Assembly: GCA_023417475.1 (NCBI GenBank)
Contig: JAEZFP010000065.1
Coordinates: 1 to 64,000, forward strand
Reading direction: 5' to 3'
Length of the DNA: 64,000 nucleotides
Source of the DNA: Bacillota bacterium
GTDB taxonomy: Bacteria; Bacillota; UBA4882; UBA8346
Below, one piece after another: positions 33,217 to 40,734 of this stretch. A model generated the notes under the pieces. The model made no database searches and had not been told where the DNA came from. It saw only the letters and a program-made list of their open reading frames with translations. The position numbers and the translations under genes are program-made. How positions within the stretch are numbered: position 1 is the first letter of the stretch; every line of letters starts with the position of its first letter.

Positions 33217-34488
33217 ATGCGGGTTTTAATGTTGAGTTGGGAGTTTCCTCCCAAGATTATCGGCGGGATTGCGCGCCATGTTCACGATCTCTCATGGGCG
33301 ATGGCCAAACAGGGTTATGAAGTCCATGTTATCACTTGCGGGGTTCAGGGCGCGCCGTATTTTGAGTTGTATCACGGGGTCAATGTCCACCGCGTGGGAA
33401 TGAACAATCCGGAGACGCCGGACTTTTTGACCTGGGTCATGCAACTGAACCTAAATATGGTGGAAGAAGCCAACCGGATGCGCCAGGAAGGAATGCAATT
33501 TGATCTGATTCATGCCCATGACTGGTTAGCCGCTTATGCCGGGAAAAATCTGAAACATTCCTGGCAGGCGCCGCTGGTTTCGACGGTTCATGCCACCGAA
33601 TACGGCCGCAATAGCGGGCTTCATAATGACCTGCAACGTTATATCAGCAATGTCGAGTGGTGGTTGGGTTACGAGTCCTGGCGGGTGATCTGCTGCAGTA
33701 AATACATGCGCGAAGAACTGCGGCGCGTGTTTCAAATACCCGATGATAAAGTGCGGATTATTCCCAATGGCGTATATGTCAACGATTTTAAAGAGACAAC
33801 CATGGATCCGGTCCGGGTGCGCGAGCGCTATTGCGCCGGCGATGAAAAGATGATCTTCCACATTGGCCGGATCGTCCGGGAAAAAGGTTTGGGCGTCCTG
33901 CTGGAAGCCTTGCCCCGGGTATTGGCGGCCAATCCCAAGGTGAAGCTGGTAATCGCCGGCAAAGGGCCGTATTTGGACGAATTGAAACACCGGGCTTATC
34001 AACTTGGGATTTACCACCGGATTTATTTTGCCGGTTATGTTGACGACAATACCCGGAACGCCCTTTTCCAATGCGCCGATGTGGCGGTATTCCCGAGTTT
34101 GTACGAACCGTTCGGCATTGTGGCGTTGGAAGGGATGGCGGCCGACCGGCCGGTGATTGTCTCCGATACCGGCGGGATGAGTGAAATCGTCAATCATGGG
34201 ATAAACGGGCTGAAAGCCTACAACGACAATCCGGTCTCTTTGGCCGACAATATCCTGTGGGCGTTGGACCATCCCGACCATGGGCGAAAGATGGTGGTTC
34301 AAGCCCGGAAAGAGTTGCAGGAGGTTTATAACTGGGAGAAGATCGCGCTCCAGACCACGGCAGTTTATACCCAGGTTTTGGAGGAGTATCGCCGCTCCGA
34401 GTGGCACGCTCCCGCTTATCTGGAGATGACCGGGACAAGTCAAAGCCATGACAGCCATAACTATGGTCGGTACCGGAGTATTCAATAG
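33217..34488 (+). CDS. GT4-family glycosyltransferase (glycogen-synthase-like)
   Basis: A 423-residue GT-B fold retaining glycosyltransferase. The N-terminal glycosyltransferase-4-like acceptor domain contains SWEFPPKIIGGIARHVHDL, the usual Gly-rich loop. The C-terminal donor domain (from ~190) carries HIGRIVREKGL and the catalytic EPFGIVALEGMAADRPV, the E-x7-E motif. It resembles the GT4 proteins annotated as starch/glycogen synthases in clostridia, and it is followed by a sugar-nucleotide-forming enzyme gene, so a polysaccharide or glycogen-like product is plausible. ATG 33217 follows AGGTAGAGGTG. The tail after residue ~400 is low in conservation. Confidence 0.88.
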   Translation: MRVLMLSWEFPPKIIGGIARHVHDLSWAMAKQGYEVHVITCGVQGAPYFELYHGVNVHRVGMNNPETPDFLTWVMQLNLNMVEEANRMRQEGMQFDLIHAHDWLAAYAGKNLKHSWQAPLVSTVHATEYGRNSGLHNDLQRYISNVEWWLGYESWRVICCSKYMREELRRVFQIPDDKVRIIPNGVYVNDFKETTMDPVRVRERYCAGDEKMIFHIGRIVREKGLGVLLEALPRVLAANPKVKLVIAGKGPYLDELKHRAYQLGIYHRIYFAGYVDDNTRNALFQCADVAVFPSLYEPFGIVALEGMAADRPVIVSDTGGMSEIVNHGINGLKAYNDNPVSLADNILWALDHPDHGRKMVVQARKELQEVYNWEKIALQTTAVYTQVLEEYRRSEWHAPAYLEMTGTSQSHDSHNYGRYRSIQ

Positions 34489-34778
34489 TTAGGGCTTTGT
34501 TGAAGCCTATCTGACCTCACTCCGGTCCTCTCCTGCAGAGGGATGACGGAGCTGGAATCTGGGGTCTCTTGGAACGAGAAAATTTATTTTCAATAAGGGC
34601 TGAAAATTCAAGCGATACACCCCTCGCCGCTGCGGAGAGGGGCCGGGGGTGAGGTCATTGGCATCCTTTTCTCTCACCTCCCCCGATTTGGGGCGATATA
34701 AGTTGAAATAAATAAGTCAAGATAGTTCCCATCGTTAGTACGACCTCTATATCGTAGTCAACTTAAGGAGGAGATTTG
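34489..34778. other. Intergenic region with repeat-like GC-rich hairpins
   Basis: Contains CCCCTCGCCGCTGCGGAGAGGGG (imperfect hairpin, about 34621-34644) within a palindromic TGACCTCACTCC...GGGGGTGAGGTCA framework (34511-34522 and 34647-34660). Such GC-rich palindromes are often interspersed repeats. No ORF or known RNA is seen. Confidence 0.4.
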
Positions 34779-37259
34779 TTGAAAGCAGTGATCATGGCGG
34801 GTGGGAAAGGAACCCGGCTACGCCCGTTGACCTGTAATAAACCGAAACCGATGGTGCCGATCGCCAATCGGCCGATGATGGAGCATATTGTCTACTTGTT
34901 GAAGAAACATCAGTTTGATGAGGTTATGGTCACGCTGTTTTATTTGCCGGAAGCCATCGAAAATTACTTTGGCGACGGCCGCGATTTTGGCATGACGATG
35001 CGTTACTTTATTGAGGAGACGCCGCTGGGGACTGCGGGCAGTGTTCGTAATATCGGGGACGACCTGGACGACACCTTTTTGGTGATCAGCGGCGACGCCT
35101 TGACCGATATCGACTTGGCGGCCGCGGTCCGGTTTCATCGCGCCAAAGGCGCCACCGCCACGATTGTGCTGACCAAAGTGGACAACCCGCTGGAATACGG
35201 GGTCGTCATTACCGATGAACAAGGCGCCGTCAAACGGTTTCTGGAGAAGCCGGGTTGGGGTGAGGTTTTCAGCGATACGGTCAACACCGGCATTTATATT
35301 TTGGAACCGAAAGTCTTTTCCTATTTTGAAAAGGGCCGGGAATTTGATTTCGGTAAGAATCTTTTCCCGATGCTGTTGGCCAACGACGAGCCGATGTACG
35401 GTTACGTCGCGCCGGGTTACTGGTCGGATATCGGCAACCTCGAACAATACCGCCAAGCCCATTATGACGCGTTGACCGGCAATGTGAAGGTATCCATCCC
35501 GGGGCGCGAGATTAAACCCGGTCTTTGGGTCGGCGAAGGGGTCGAGCTTGACCCGGCCGCCCGAATTGGGACGCCGGTTTTATTGGGCGATTACTGCCGG
35601 GTGAAAGCCGGCGCCGAGATCGGCGGCTTTTCAGTCTTGGGTGAATACGGCATGGTTCAGGAAGGCGCCAGCGTCAAGCGGAGCATTCTCTGGAACCATT
35701 GTTTTGTCGGCAACTACGCGGAGGTGCGCGGCGCGACGCTCTGCCATCATGTGCACCTCAAAGGGAAAAACGCCATTTACGAGGGGGCGGTTTTGGGCGA
35801 AGGAGCGACCTTGGGTCTGAAAGCGGTGGTCAAGCCCGAAGTCAAAGTATGGCCCAACAAGCAGATCGACAGCGGCAGCGTTCTCAATGACAGCCTGATC
35901 TGGGCGAAAAAAGGCTCCAAGGGTCTCTTCGGGGAGGCGGGGATCAGCGGAACGTTCAATCAGGAGCTCACTCCGGAGGTTGCCGCCAAACTGGGAGCGG
36001 TCTTCGGGGCGCAACTCAAACCGGGAGCGCATGCGACGCTCAGTTGCGACGACTTCCGGGCGGCGCGGGTTTTGAAGCGGGCGGTGATCGCCGGCGTCCT
36101 CGGCGCCGGAGTGAATGTCTACGACTTGGGCACCATGCCCACGCCGATTGCCCGATACGCTTTGGCGGCGTTGCGCGCGAAAGGCGGAATCCATCTCCGG
36201 ATCAATCCGCAGGACCCGGAGGGGCTTTTAATCGAATTCATCGACGAACAAGGCTTAAACGTCGCCAAAGCGGTGGAGCGTTCCCTGGAGAACGCCTTCG
36301 CCACCGAGGATTTCCCGCGGGCCAACGTCAATACCATCGGCGATCTGACGTTCGTTCCCCAACTGGTCCAGCCGTATTTGAACGGTTTGGTGACCCCGGA
36401 AGTCCGGCAGTTGATCGCCCGGTCCCAGCTGAAAGTGGTGGCCAGCTTCGATCAAGGCGGGTTGTCGTTACTATTGCCGCCGTTACTTGCGGATCTGAAC
36501 TGTCAGTTGATCCAGGCCGATTCCGAGGCCGATCTGCTGCCCCGGCCGCGGATGGTCCAAGAGTTGTTGGGAGCGCTCACCCGGGTTGGCGCGACCATTC
36601 AAACCAACCAGGCCAATCTCGGCGTGATCGTGGATAACAATGCCGAGCGCTTGATCCTGTTGGACGAGAACGGTGAAATCCTCAAAGAGGAACAGTTGGT
36701 CGCTTTGCTCTCGTTATTGGTGTTAAAATACCATCCCCAAGCCGCGATACCGGTCCAGGTGACCGCGCCGCAATACTTGGAGGATCTGGCCCGGGAGTAT
36801 CACGGCCGGGTGATCCGGACCAAAGTCAATCCGCGTTCGCTCATGGAAAAGCTGGCCCAGGAGAAGTTGTTCCCGACCGGAAACGGCGACGGTTCATACC
36901 TGCCGCAATTTGACGCCCTCTTCACGCTGGTGCGGGTGTTGGAGTTGTTGGCCCGGGAAGGGTTAAGCCTGGCCGAGGCCAAACGGATCATTCCCAATGT
37001 CGAACGGGGCTACCGCGAGGTGGATTGTCCTTGGGAAGAGAAGGGCCGGGTGATGCGCAATCTTTACGAGGAGAGCAAGGACCAGCCGTTGGAGATGACC
37101 GACGGACTGAAGGTCTTCCACGAGCAGGGTTGGGCGCTGGTGCTGCCCGACGCCGACGAGCCGATCTTCCGCATTTACGCCGAAGCCGGGACCGGCGAGG
37201 AGGCCGACGCGCTGACCCAGCATTATCTGAGCCGGATCAGCGCGTTGCAGTTGTCGTAG
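34779..37259 (+). CDS. Sugar-1-phosphate nucleotidyltransferase fused to degenerate phosphomannomutase domain
   Basis: An 826-residue three-part protein. Residues ~1-235 are a nucleotidyltransferase with GGKGTRLRPLT and GDALTDID, as in mannose-1-phosphate guanylyltransferases. Residues ~245-370 form a left-handed beta-helix of hexapeptide repeats. Residues ~380-826 follow the alpha-D-phosphohexomutase fold. In the mutase domain the usual phosphoserine loop TASHNP is replaced by LRINPQDP, so the catalytic Ser is missing and mutase activity is doubtful. NDP-sugar synthesis is supported, with GDP-mannose or NDP-glucose as candidates. TTG 34779 follows AAGGAGGAG by 6 bases. The upstream GT4 gene is a likely functional partner. 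Confidence 0.85.
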   Translation: MKAVIMAGGKGTRLRPLTCNKPKPMVPIANRPMMEHIVYLLKKHQFDEVMVTLFYLPEAIENYFGDGRDFGMTMRYFIEETPLGTAGSVRNIGDDLDDTFLVISGDALTDIDLAAAVRFHRAKGATATIVLTKVDNPLEYGVVITDEQGAVKRFLEKPGWGEVFSDTVNTGIYILEPKVFSYFEKGREFDFGKNLFPMLLANDEPMYGYVAPGYWSDIGNLEQYRQAHYDALTGNVKVSIPGREIKPGLWVGEGVELDPAARIGTPVLLGDYCRVKAGAEIGGFSVLGEYGMVQEGASVKRSILWNHCFVGNYAEVRGATLCHHVHLKGKNAIYEGAVLGEGATLGLKAVVKPEVKVWPNKQIDSGSVLNDSLIWAKKGSKGLFGEAGISGTFNQELTPEVAAKLGAVFGAQLKPGAHATLSCDDFRAARVLKRAVIAGVLGAGVNVYDLGTMPTPIARYALAALRAKGGIHLRINPQDPEGLLIEFIDEQGLNVAKAVERSLENAFATEDFPRANVNTIGDLTFVPQLVQPYLNGLVTPEVRQLIARSQLKVVASFDQGGLSLLLPPLLADLNCQLIQADSEADLLPRPRMVQELLGALTRVGATIQTNQANLGVIVDNNAERLILLDENGEILKEEQLVALLSLLVLKYHPQAAIPVQVTAPQYLEDLAREYHGRVIRTKVNPRSLMEKLAQEKLFPTGNGDGSYLPQFDALFTLVRVLELLAREGLSLAEAKRIIPNVERGYREVDCPWEEKGRVMRNLYEESKDQPLEMTDGLKVFHEQGWALVLPDADEPIFRIYAEAGTGEEADALTQHYLSRISALQLS

Positions 37260-37294
37260 TCCCTGAGGGGAACGATCAGCCACAGCGATCCCGG

Positions 37295-37555
37295 TTATCC
37301 ACAGGAAGCGATCGTTTACTAACAGAAAGAGGTGAGTTATTCACAAAAATAGTATCGTTATCCACAAAATGAGCTTGTTTTGTGAATAACGTAGAAGAGT
37401 TATTAACAAAAAGAGAACGTTCTGTGAATAACGTAGCTCGGTTATCCACAAAAAGAGCTCATTTTGTTAATAAGTGAGCTGAGTTATTCACAAAAAGAGC
37501 TTGTTGAGCGACTCAACGAGCTCTTTTTGTGACTCAATGGGATAAGTTATCCACA
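37295..37555 (+). repeat. Cluster of DnaA-box-like nonamers in tandem hairpins
   Basis: TTATCCACA occurs at 37295, 37358, 37442 and 37547, and TTATTCACA at 37337 and 37484. The reverse-strand form TGTGAATAA is at 37381 and 37423, with variants TTATTAACA at 37400 and TGTTAATAA at 37465. From 37358 to 37484 the boxes alternate in orientation with 23/19-base steps (42-base period), so successive pairs form hairpins such as 37357-37390, 37399-37432 and 37441-37473. A nested hairpin with CACAAAAAGAGC arms spans 37489-37532. The boxes match the DnaA consensus TTATNCACA. Confidence 0.8.
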
Positions 37556-37649
37556 GGCGGAGATCGGGTAGGGGGTTTAGCGGAAGGTTGGGGTGGAAAG
37601 ATCCAAGATTGACGCAGCTTTGGTAAATTTACGCAGCTAAATGTTGGTC

Positions 37650-37678
37650 TTGACAGCCCTTGGTCGATATGTTATGAT
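37650..37678 (+). promoter_or_regulatory. Promoter of tRNA-Ser genes
   Basis: TTGACA (37650-37655), 17-base spacer, TATGAT (37673-37678), 29 bases before the first tRNA. Confidence 0.85.
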
Positions 37679-37706
37679 AGTTCATGCATTCGGATTGAAC
37701 GAGCTC

Positions 37707-37794
<88 letters not shown>

Positions 37795-37874
37795 TACTAG
37801 AGGCTAGACGCTGGAATCTAGAAGTGCCTAACTGAATAGGTTGTCAAGCATCCAGCTTCCAGTATCCAGATTAC

Positions 37875-37966
37875 GGAGAGATACCCAAGCAGGTTGAAGG
37901 GGACGGTTTGCTAAACCGTTAGTAGGAGCAATCCTAGCGAGGGTTCGAATCCCTCTCTCTCCGCCA
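37875..37966 (+). tRNA. tRNA-Ser (anticodon GCT)
   Basis: A 92-base class II tRNA with encoded CCA. Acceptor GGAGAGA pairs with TCTCTCC, the anticodon loop is TTGCTAA (GCT), and the variable arm is long (TAGTAGGAGCAATCCTA). The integrase gene starts about 130 bases beyond, so the 3-prime end of this gene is the likely phage attachment site. Confidence 0.95.
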
Positions 37967-37980
37967 TAAATCAAGTATAG

Positions 37981-38015
37981 CAGGAGTTTCGCGAAAAGCG
38001 AGGCTCCTTGTTTTA
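37981..38015 (+). terminator. Terminator downstream of tRNA-Ser(GCT)
   Basis: AGGAGTTTCGC / GCGAGGCTCCT hairpin with a GAAAA-type loop, followed by TTGTTTT. It lies in phage DNA if the junction is at the tRNA end. Confidence 0.65.
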
Positions 38016-38040
38016 TGTCCAAATCTATCGTAAAGACCCT

Positions 38041-38064
38041 CTGTCAAAGAATCTGTCAAAGAAT
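38041..38064. repeat. Tandem 12-bp direct repeat near the attachment site
   Basis: CTGTCAAAGAAT occurs twice back to back. Short direct repeats between an attachment core and the integrase gene are typical arm-type binding sites for tyrosine integrases. Confidence 0.5.
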
Positions 38065-38095
38065 CTTTGCAAACCATCGTCAGTACTGCGTTTGA

Positions 38096-39346
38096 TTATA
38101 CTACAGACCGCGTAAAACCTTCCAAACGTTTCGCAGCGCGCTTTTTCATCTTATCAATCACGTGGGCATAAATCTGGGTAACCCGGTTCGAAGCATGGCC
38201 AAGGTTCTCCTGGATGGTGCGGGAGTCCTCGCCACGTTCCAACAACATTGTGGCGTAGGAATGCCGGAGCTTGTGGAATGTGATTCCGGGATAGCCAATC
38301 CGATCCGCAAGGTGGATGAACTTGTCGCAGACCTTCTTGGGGTTATAGATCCGGCCGTCGGGATGGGCAAAAACATAGCCTTGATCGTGGTAGTTATCCC
38401 CGGCCTTTAGCTTCTCTTTGCTTTGATACCACCGCAACAGACGAAGGTAAATAACGACATCCTTGGGGATTGGGACCCGGCGTTCGCTTGTTTCGGTTTT
38501 CGGGCCTTGAATTTTGAGCTGTTGCTTTTTACCTGTTTCAGAATGTGTTCGGACCTGGGCTGCCGCATCGACAACCTTAATTTCCCACTTTTTAAAATCG
38601 ATGTGTTGCCACTTTAACGCGCAAACCTCGCCTTCCCTTATCCCACTGCCGAGGTCGGTAACAATCATCGCGAAAAAGGTAAAATCAACCCAGCGATCCG
38701 CTTTCGCTTTGATCAGGAAATCGGTCACCTCGTCGAACTCTTCGTAAGACGCCAGGTACTTTGCTGGTGGAGCTTCGTACTTTACCCGGTCGATAAACAT
38801 GTCCGGGTTTTCCGGTATCTTACGAAGTGCTAATGCCTTTTGAAGAGAAGCCCGGACAATCATTTGGATTTTTTGGATGGTCCGAGGCGATAACGGCTTA
38901 TCGCCCGGTATGAAGTTACCAGTTTTATCGATTTTTAATTTGCACTCTTTGCGCTTCTCATTGTAAAAGCGTTGCAGCTTTTCGGGAGTTAAATCTCTTA
39001 ATTCAATGCGGCCAAGTTTTGGTTTGATATGGACCCGGATCACATATTCGTAATCATCATAGCTTTTGTCTTTTAACGGCTCTCCTTTCCGCGAATTGGG
39101 TCGTTTGACTTCCTCCAACCAAAAATCAAGCCATTCACCAAACGGTTGTTTTGACGGCTCGTCAATACGCCCCTTCGTAACCAGTTCCGCCCGGAGCAGT
39201 TTCGCCTTGTCGTTCGCCACCTTCTTCTCCGTCGTCTGCAAATCACGCCAAACCTGCTTGTACTTTCCTTTCTCGTCCTTCTCGCCGGTGTTGTAGATAA
39301 AATACCATTTGTCTTTTCGCTTGTACAACGTACCGTTTCCGGCCAT
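38096..39346 (-). CDS. int: Tyrosine site-specific integrase
   Basis: A 416-residue phage integrase. The N-terminal AP2-like arm-binding domain (TLYKRKDKWYF) is followed by a SAM-like core-binding domain (~70-180). The catalytic domain carries Arg in GSGIREGEVCALKW, His/Arg in HKLRHSYAT, His in LGHAS and the nucleophilic Tyr in VTQIYAHV. All catalytic residues are present, so the protein should be active. The gene reads toward the tRNA-Ser(GCT) end. It starts two bases downstream of the repressor stop, so the two are co-transcribed as a lysogeny unit. Confidence 0.95.
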   Translation of the reverse strand: MAGNGTLYKRKDKWYFIYNTGEKDEKGKYKQVWRDLQTTEKKVANDKAKLLRAELVTKGRIDEPSKQPFGEWLDFWLEEVKRPNSRKGEPLKDKSYDDYEYVIRVHIKPKLGRIELRDLTPEKLQRFYNEKRKECKLKIDKTGNFIPGDKPLSPRTIQKIQMIVRASLQKALALRKIPENPDMFIDRVKYEAPPAKYLASYEEFDEVTDFLIKAKADRWVDFTFFAMIVTDLGSGIREGEVCALKWQHIDFKKWEIKVVDAAAQVRTHSETGKKQQLKIQGPKTETSERRVPIPKDVVIYLRLLRWYQSKEKLKAGDNYHDQGYVFAHPDGRIYNPKKVCDKFIHLADRIGYPGITFHKLRHSYATMLLERGEDSRTIQENLGHASNRVTQIYAHVIDKMKKRAAKRLEGFTRSVV

Positions 39347-39348
39347 GT

Positions 39349-39849
39349 CTAACCGACCTCGCTTTCAGATGCTTGTTCGTTTTTGGCTTTGTCTATGATT
39401 TCTAGGCTAGAAATTAAGTTTAAAACAGTTTGCTGGCTTATTAATGATAGACTGTCGAAGTTGGCAATCATCTCCAATCTTTTTGATATTTCTTCATAAC
39501 TTGAAGCTAAGAAAAAATCCCTAAAGCGTTTAATGTCCTCTTTTTCTAACGAGTTAATCAATTCTGCTAACTCTTCTTCTGATATATAATTTGCGTTGTT
39601 GTCTTCGATTATCTGTTTTCGCATATCATCAGGAACGATTGTTAAAATTAATTCTTCTCTACTTATTTTTAAAGCGTCAGCTAGCTTAATTAGAGTCCCA
39701 GAAGTGGGATTTTTCTTTTTGCCGTTTTCTAAGTCAGCTATATATCCCTGAGATGTCCCAATGACATTGGCCAATGCTTTTTGGGTCATTTTTAATTCCT
39801 TCCTTTGCTCTTTAATAACACCACCCAGAACATTAGAATCTATTTCCAT
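39349..39849 (-). CDS. XRE-family phage repressor (CI-like)
   Basis: A 166-residue lysogeny repressor candidate. An N-terminal XRE helix-turn-helix (KMTQKALANVIGTSQGYIAD) is followed by a helical, Glu- and Lys-rich region. No peptidase S24 self-cleavage domain is visible, so induction is probably not by RecA-stimulated autocleavage. ATG 39849 follows GGGGAGTG; the in-frame TTG at 39867 lies upstream of that site. It is divergent from the Cro-like gene, and the shared operators lie in between. Confidence 0.88.
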   Translation of the reverse strand: MEIDSNVLGGVIKEQRKELKMTQKALANVIGTSQGYIADLENGKKKNPTSGTLIKLADALKISREELILTIVPDDMRKQIIEDNNANYISEEELAELINSLEKEDIKRFRDFFLASSYEEISKRLEMIANFDSLSLISQQTVLNLISSLEIIDKAKNEQASESEVG

Positions 39850-39867
39850 CTTTCTATCACTCCCCAA

Positions 39868-40016
39868 ATAAATACTATAGGAATTATATCACCAATAGTG
39901 ATAGTTCGCCAGAAAAAAATTGCACGAAGAAGAATAGCGACTCTTTTTAGTGATATTTAGCTCAGATAAATCACTAAAGTGATATATTGAGATTGTATAT
40001 TATACTTTTTAGTGAT
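39868..40016. promoter_or_regulatory. Repressor/Cro control region with ATCAC-GTGAT operators
   Basis: Palindromes ATCAC-N5-GTGAT (39888-39902) and ATCAC-N4-GTGAT (39970-39983), plus half-sites AGTGAT at 39949 and 40011 and a TATCACT at about 39853, fill the divergent intergenic space. A leftward TATAAT (reverse of 39883-39888 region) overlaps the first operator, so the repressor gene is probably autoregulated. The rightward promoter lies in the AT-rich segment 39985-40006. Confidence 0.75.
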
Positions 40017-40041
40017 ATTATCGTTTCAAGAGGTGATTAAC

Positions 40042-40266
40042 GTGTTTGAACTGCTCATCAAAAAAGCCCCTTGGAACGTAAGGCTTAAGATTCTCCGCGA
40101 CCTAAAAGGCTGGACTAGCGAAGAAGCTTCAAATGCAATAGGGTGTCATCGCAGAAATTACACTGATTGGGAGAACGGAAAATTCAAGCCTATGAAAATT
40201 TATCGTGGCGTAATAGCGAGAATTTATGAAGTTCCAGAAGACGAAATTTTTGGCCAAACAGCCTAA
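40042..40266 (+). CDS. Cro-like XRE-family HTH protein
   Basis: A 74-residue single-domain DNA-binding protein. The XRE fold reads WNVRLKILRDLKGWTSEEAS, then NAIGCHRRNYTDWENGKFKP, ending VPEDEIF. The GTG start at 40042 follows AGAGGTG by 8 bases; an upstream in-frame start at 40012 lies in the operator region. Its position divergent from the repressor and its size fit a Cro-type switch protein or early activator. Confidence 0.82.
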   Translation: MFELLIKKAPWNVRLKILRDLKGWTSEEASNAIGCHRRNYTDWENGKFKPMKIYRGVIARIYEVPEDEIFGQTA

Positions 40267-40332
40267 CGCTTAAGCCCCCATGCCACTAAACTACCAGATG
40301 GCGGCCAAAAACAACGATTGGAGGTGATAAAG

Positions 40333-40473
40333 ATGCATGACCTATTAAAAGTACAAAAAGCTCTGTGTAAATTCATTATTAAAGAAACAAAAAAAGAGGC
40401 TCCCGGCGCGATCCTGCCGGAAGCCGTAAAAGCCCTAACTGCTTTAACTGAAGCTACTCGGGTTTTGCAATAG
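40333..40473 (+). CDS. Small early phage protein (46 residues)
   Basis: MHDLLKVQKALCKFIIKETK and a helical, Ala-rich tail ending in ATRVLQ. A very strong ribosome site (GGAGGTGA, 40319-40326) supports translation. I recognise no family. Its 3-prime end overlaps the minus-strand gene at 40454-40618 by 20 bases. Confidence 0.6.
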   Translation: MHDLLKVQKALCKFIIKETKKEAPGAILPEAVKALTALTEATRVLQ

Positions 40474-40618
40474 TTTGTAAGATTTCTTTATACGCTGCGC
40501 AAACCATATTAGCTACCGTCTTACTGGCCGGATACTCAGTGCGAATTAAATGTTTCTCTGTTTTAATCATCTCGATAAGTATTTCTTTCGCTATGTGTTT
40601 TTCTTCGATAGTTGCCAT
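40454..40618 (-). CDS. Small antisense-oriented phage protein (54 residues)
   Basis: A minus-strand frame starting MATIEEKHIAKEILIEMIKT and ending QTIAKPE, preceded by GGGAGGTGA on that strand. It is predicted wholly helical, with acidic and basic residues intermixed. It is the only minus-strand gene inside the early block and converges on its left neighbour. The function is unknown. Confidence 0.55.
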   Translation of the reverse strand: MATIEEKHIAKEILIEMIKTEKHLIRTEYPASKTVANMVCAAYKEILQTIAKPE

Positions 40619-40734
40619 GTTTCTCACCTCCCTTCACCTCATTATTCGACGGGAGGAACGAATTTCCTGTAAATGGGTAATGGGGTAAATCACGACTGCG
40701 CAATAGCAGTCAATCATTCGAAAGAAGGGATATT

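Noticed and set aside
33526..34485. 319-residue minus-strand frame opposite the GT4 gene
   Set aside because: Shadow of a well-conserved glycosyltransferase.
36044..36637. 197-residue plus-strand frame inside the nucleotidyltransferase/mutase fusion
   Set aside because: Arg/Gly-rich out-of-frame reading with no ribosome site. Contrasts with 51988, where both support lines exist.
37295..37555. CRISPR array
   Set aside because: The units are inverted and palindromic with no unique spacers; they match DnaA boxes instead.
37295..37555. Chromosomal oriC
   Set aside because: No dnaA, dnaN, rpmH or other origin-linked gene is nearby, and flanking genes are unrelated.
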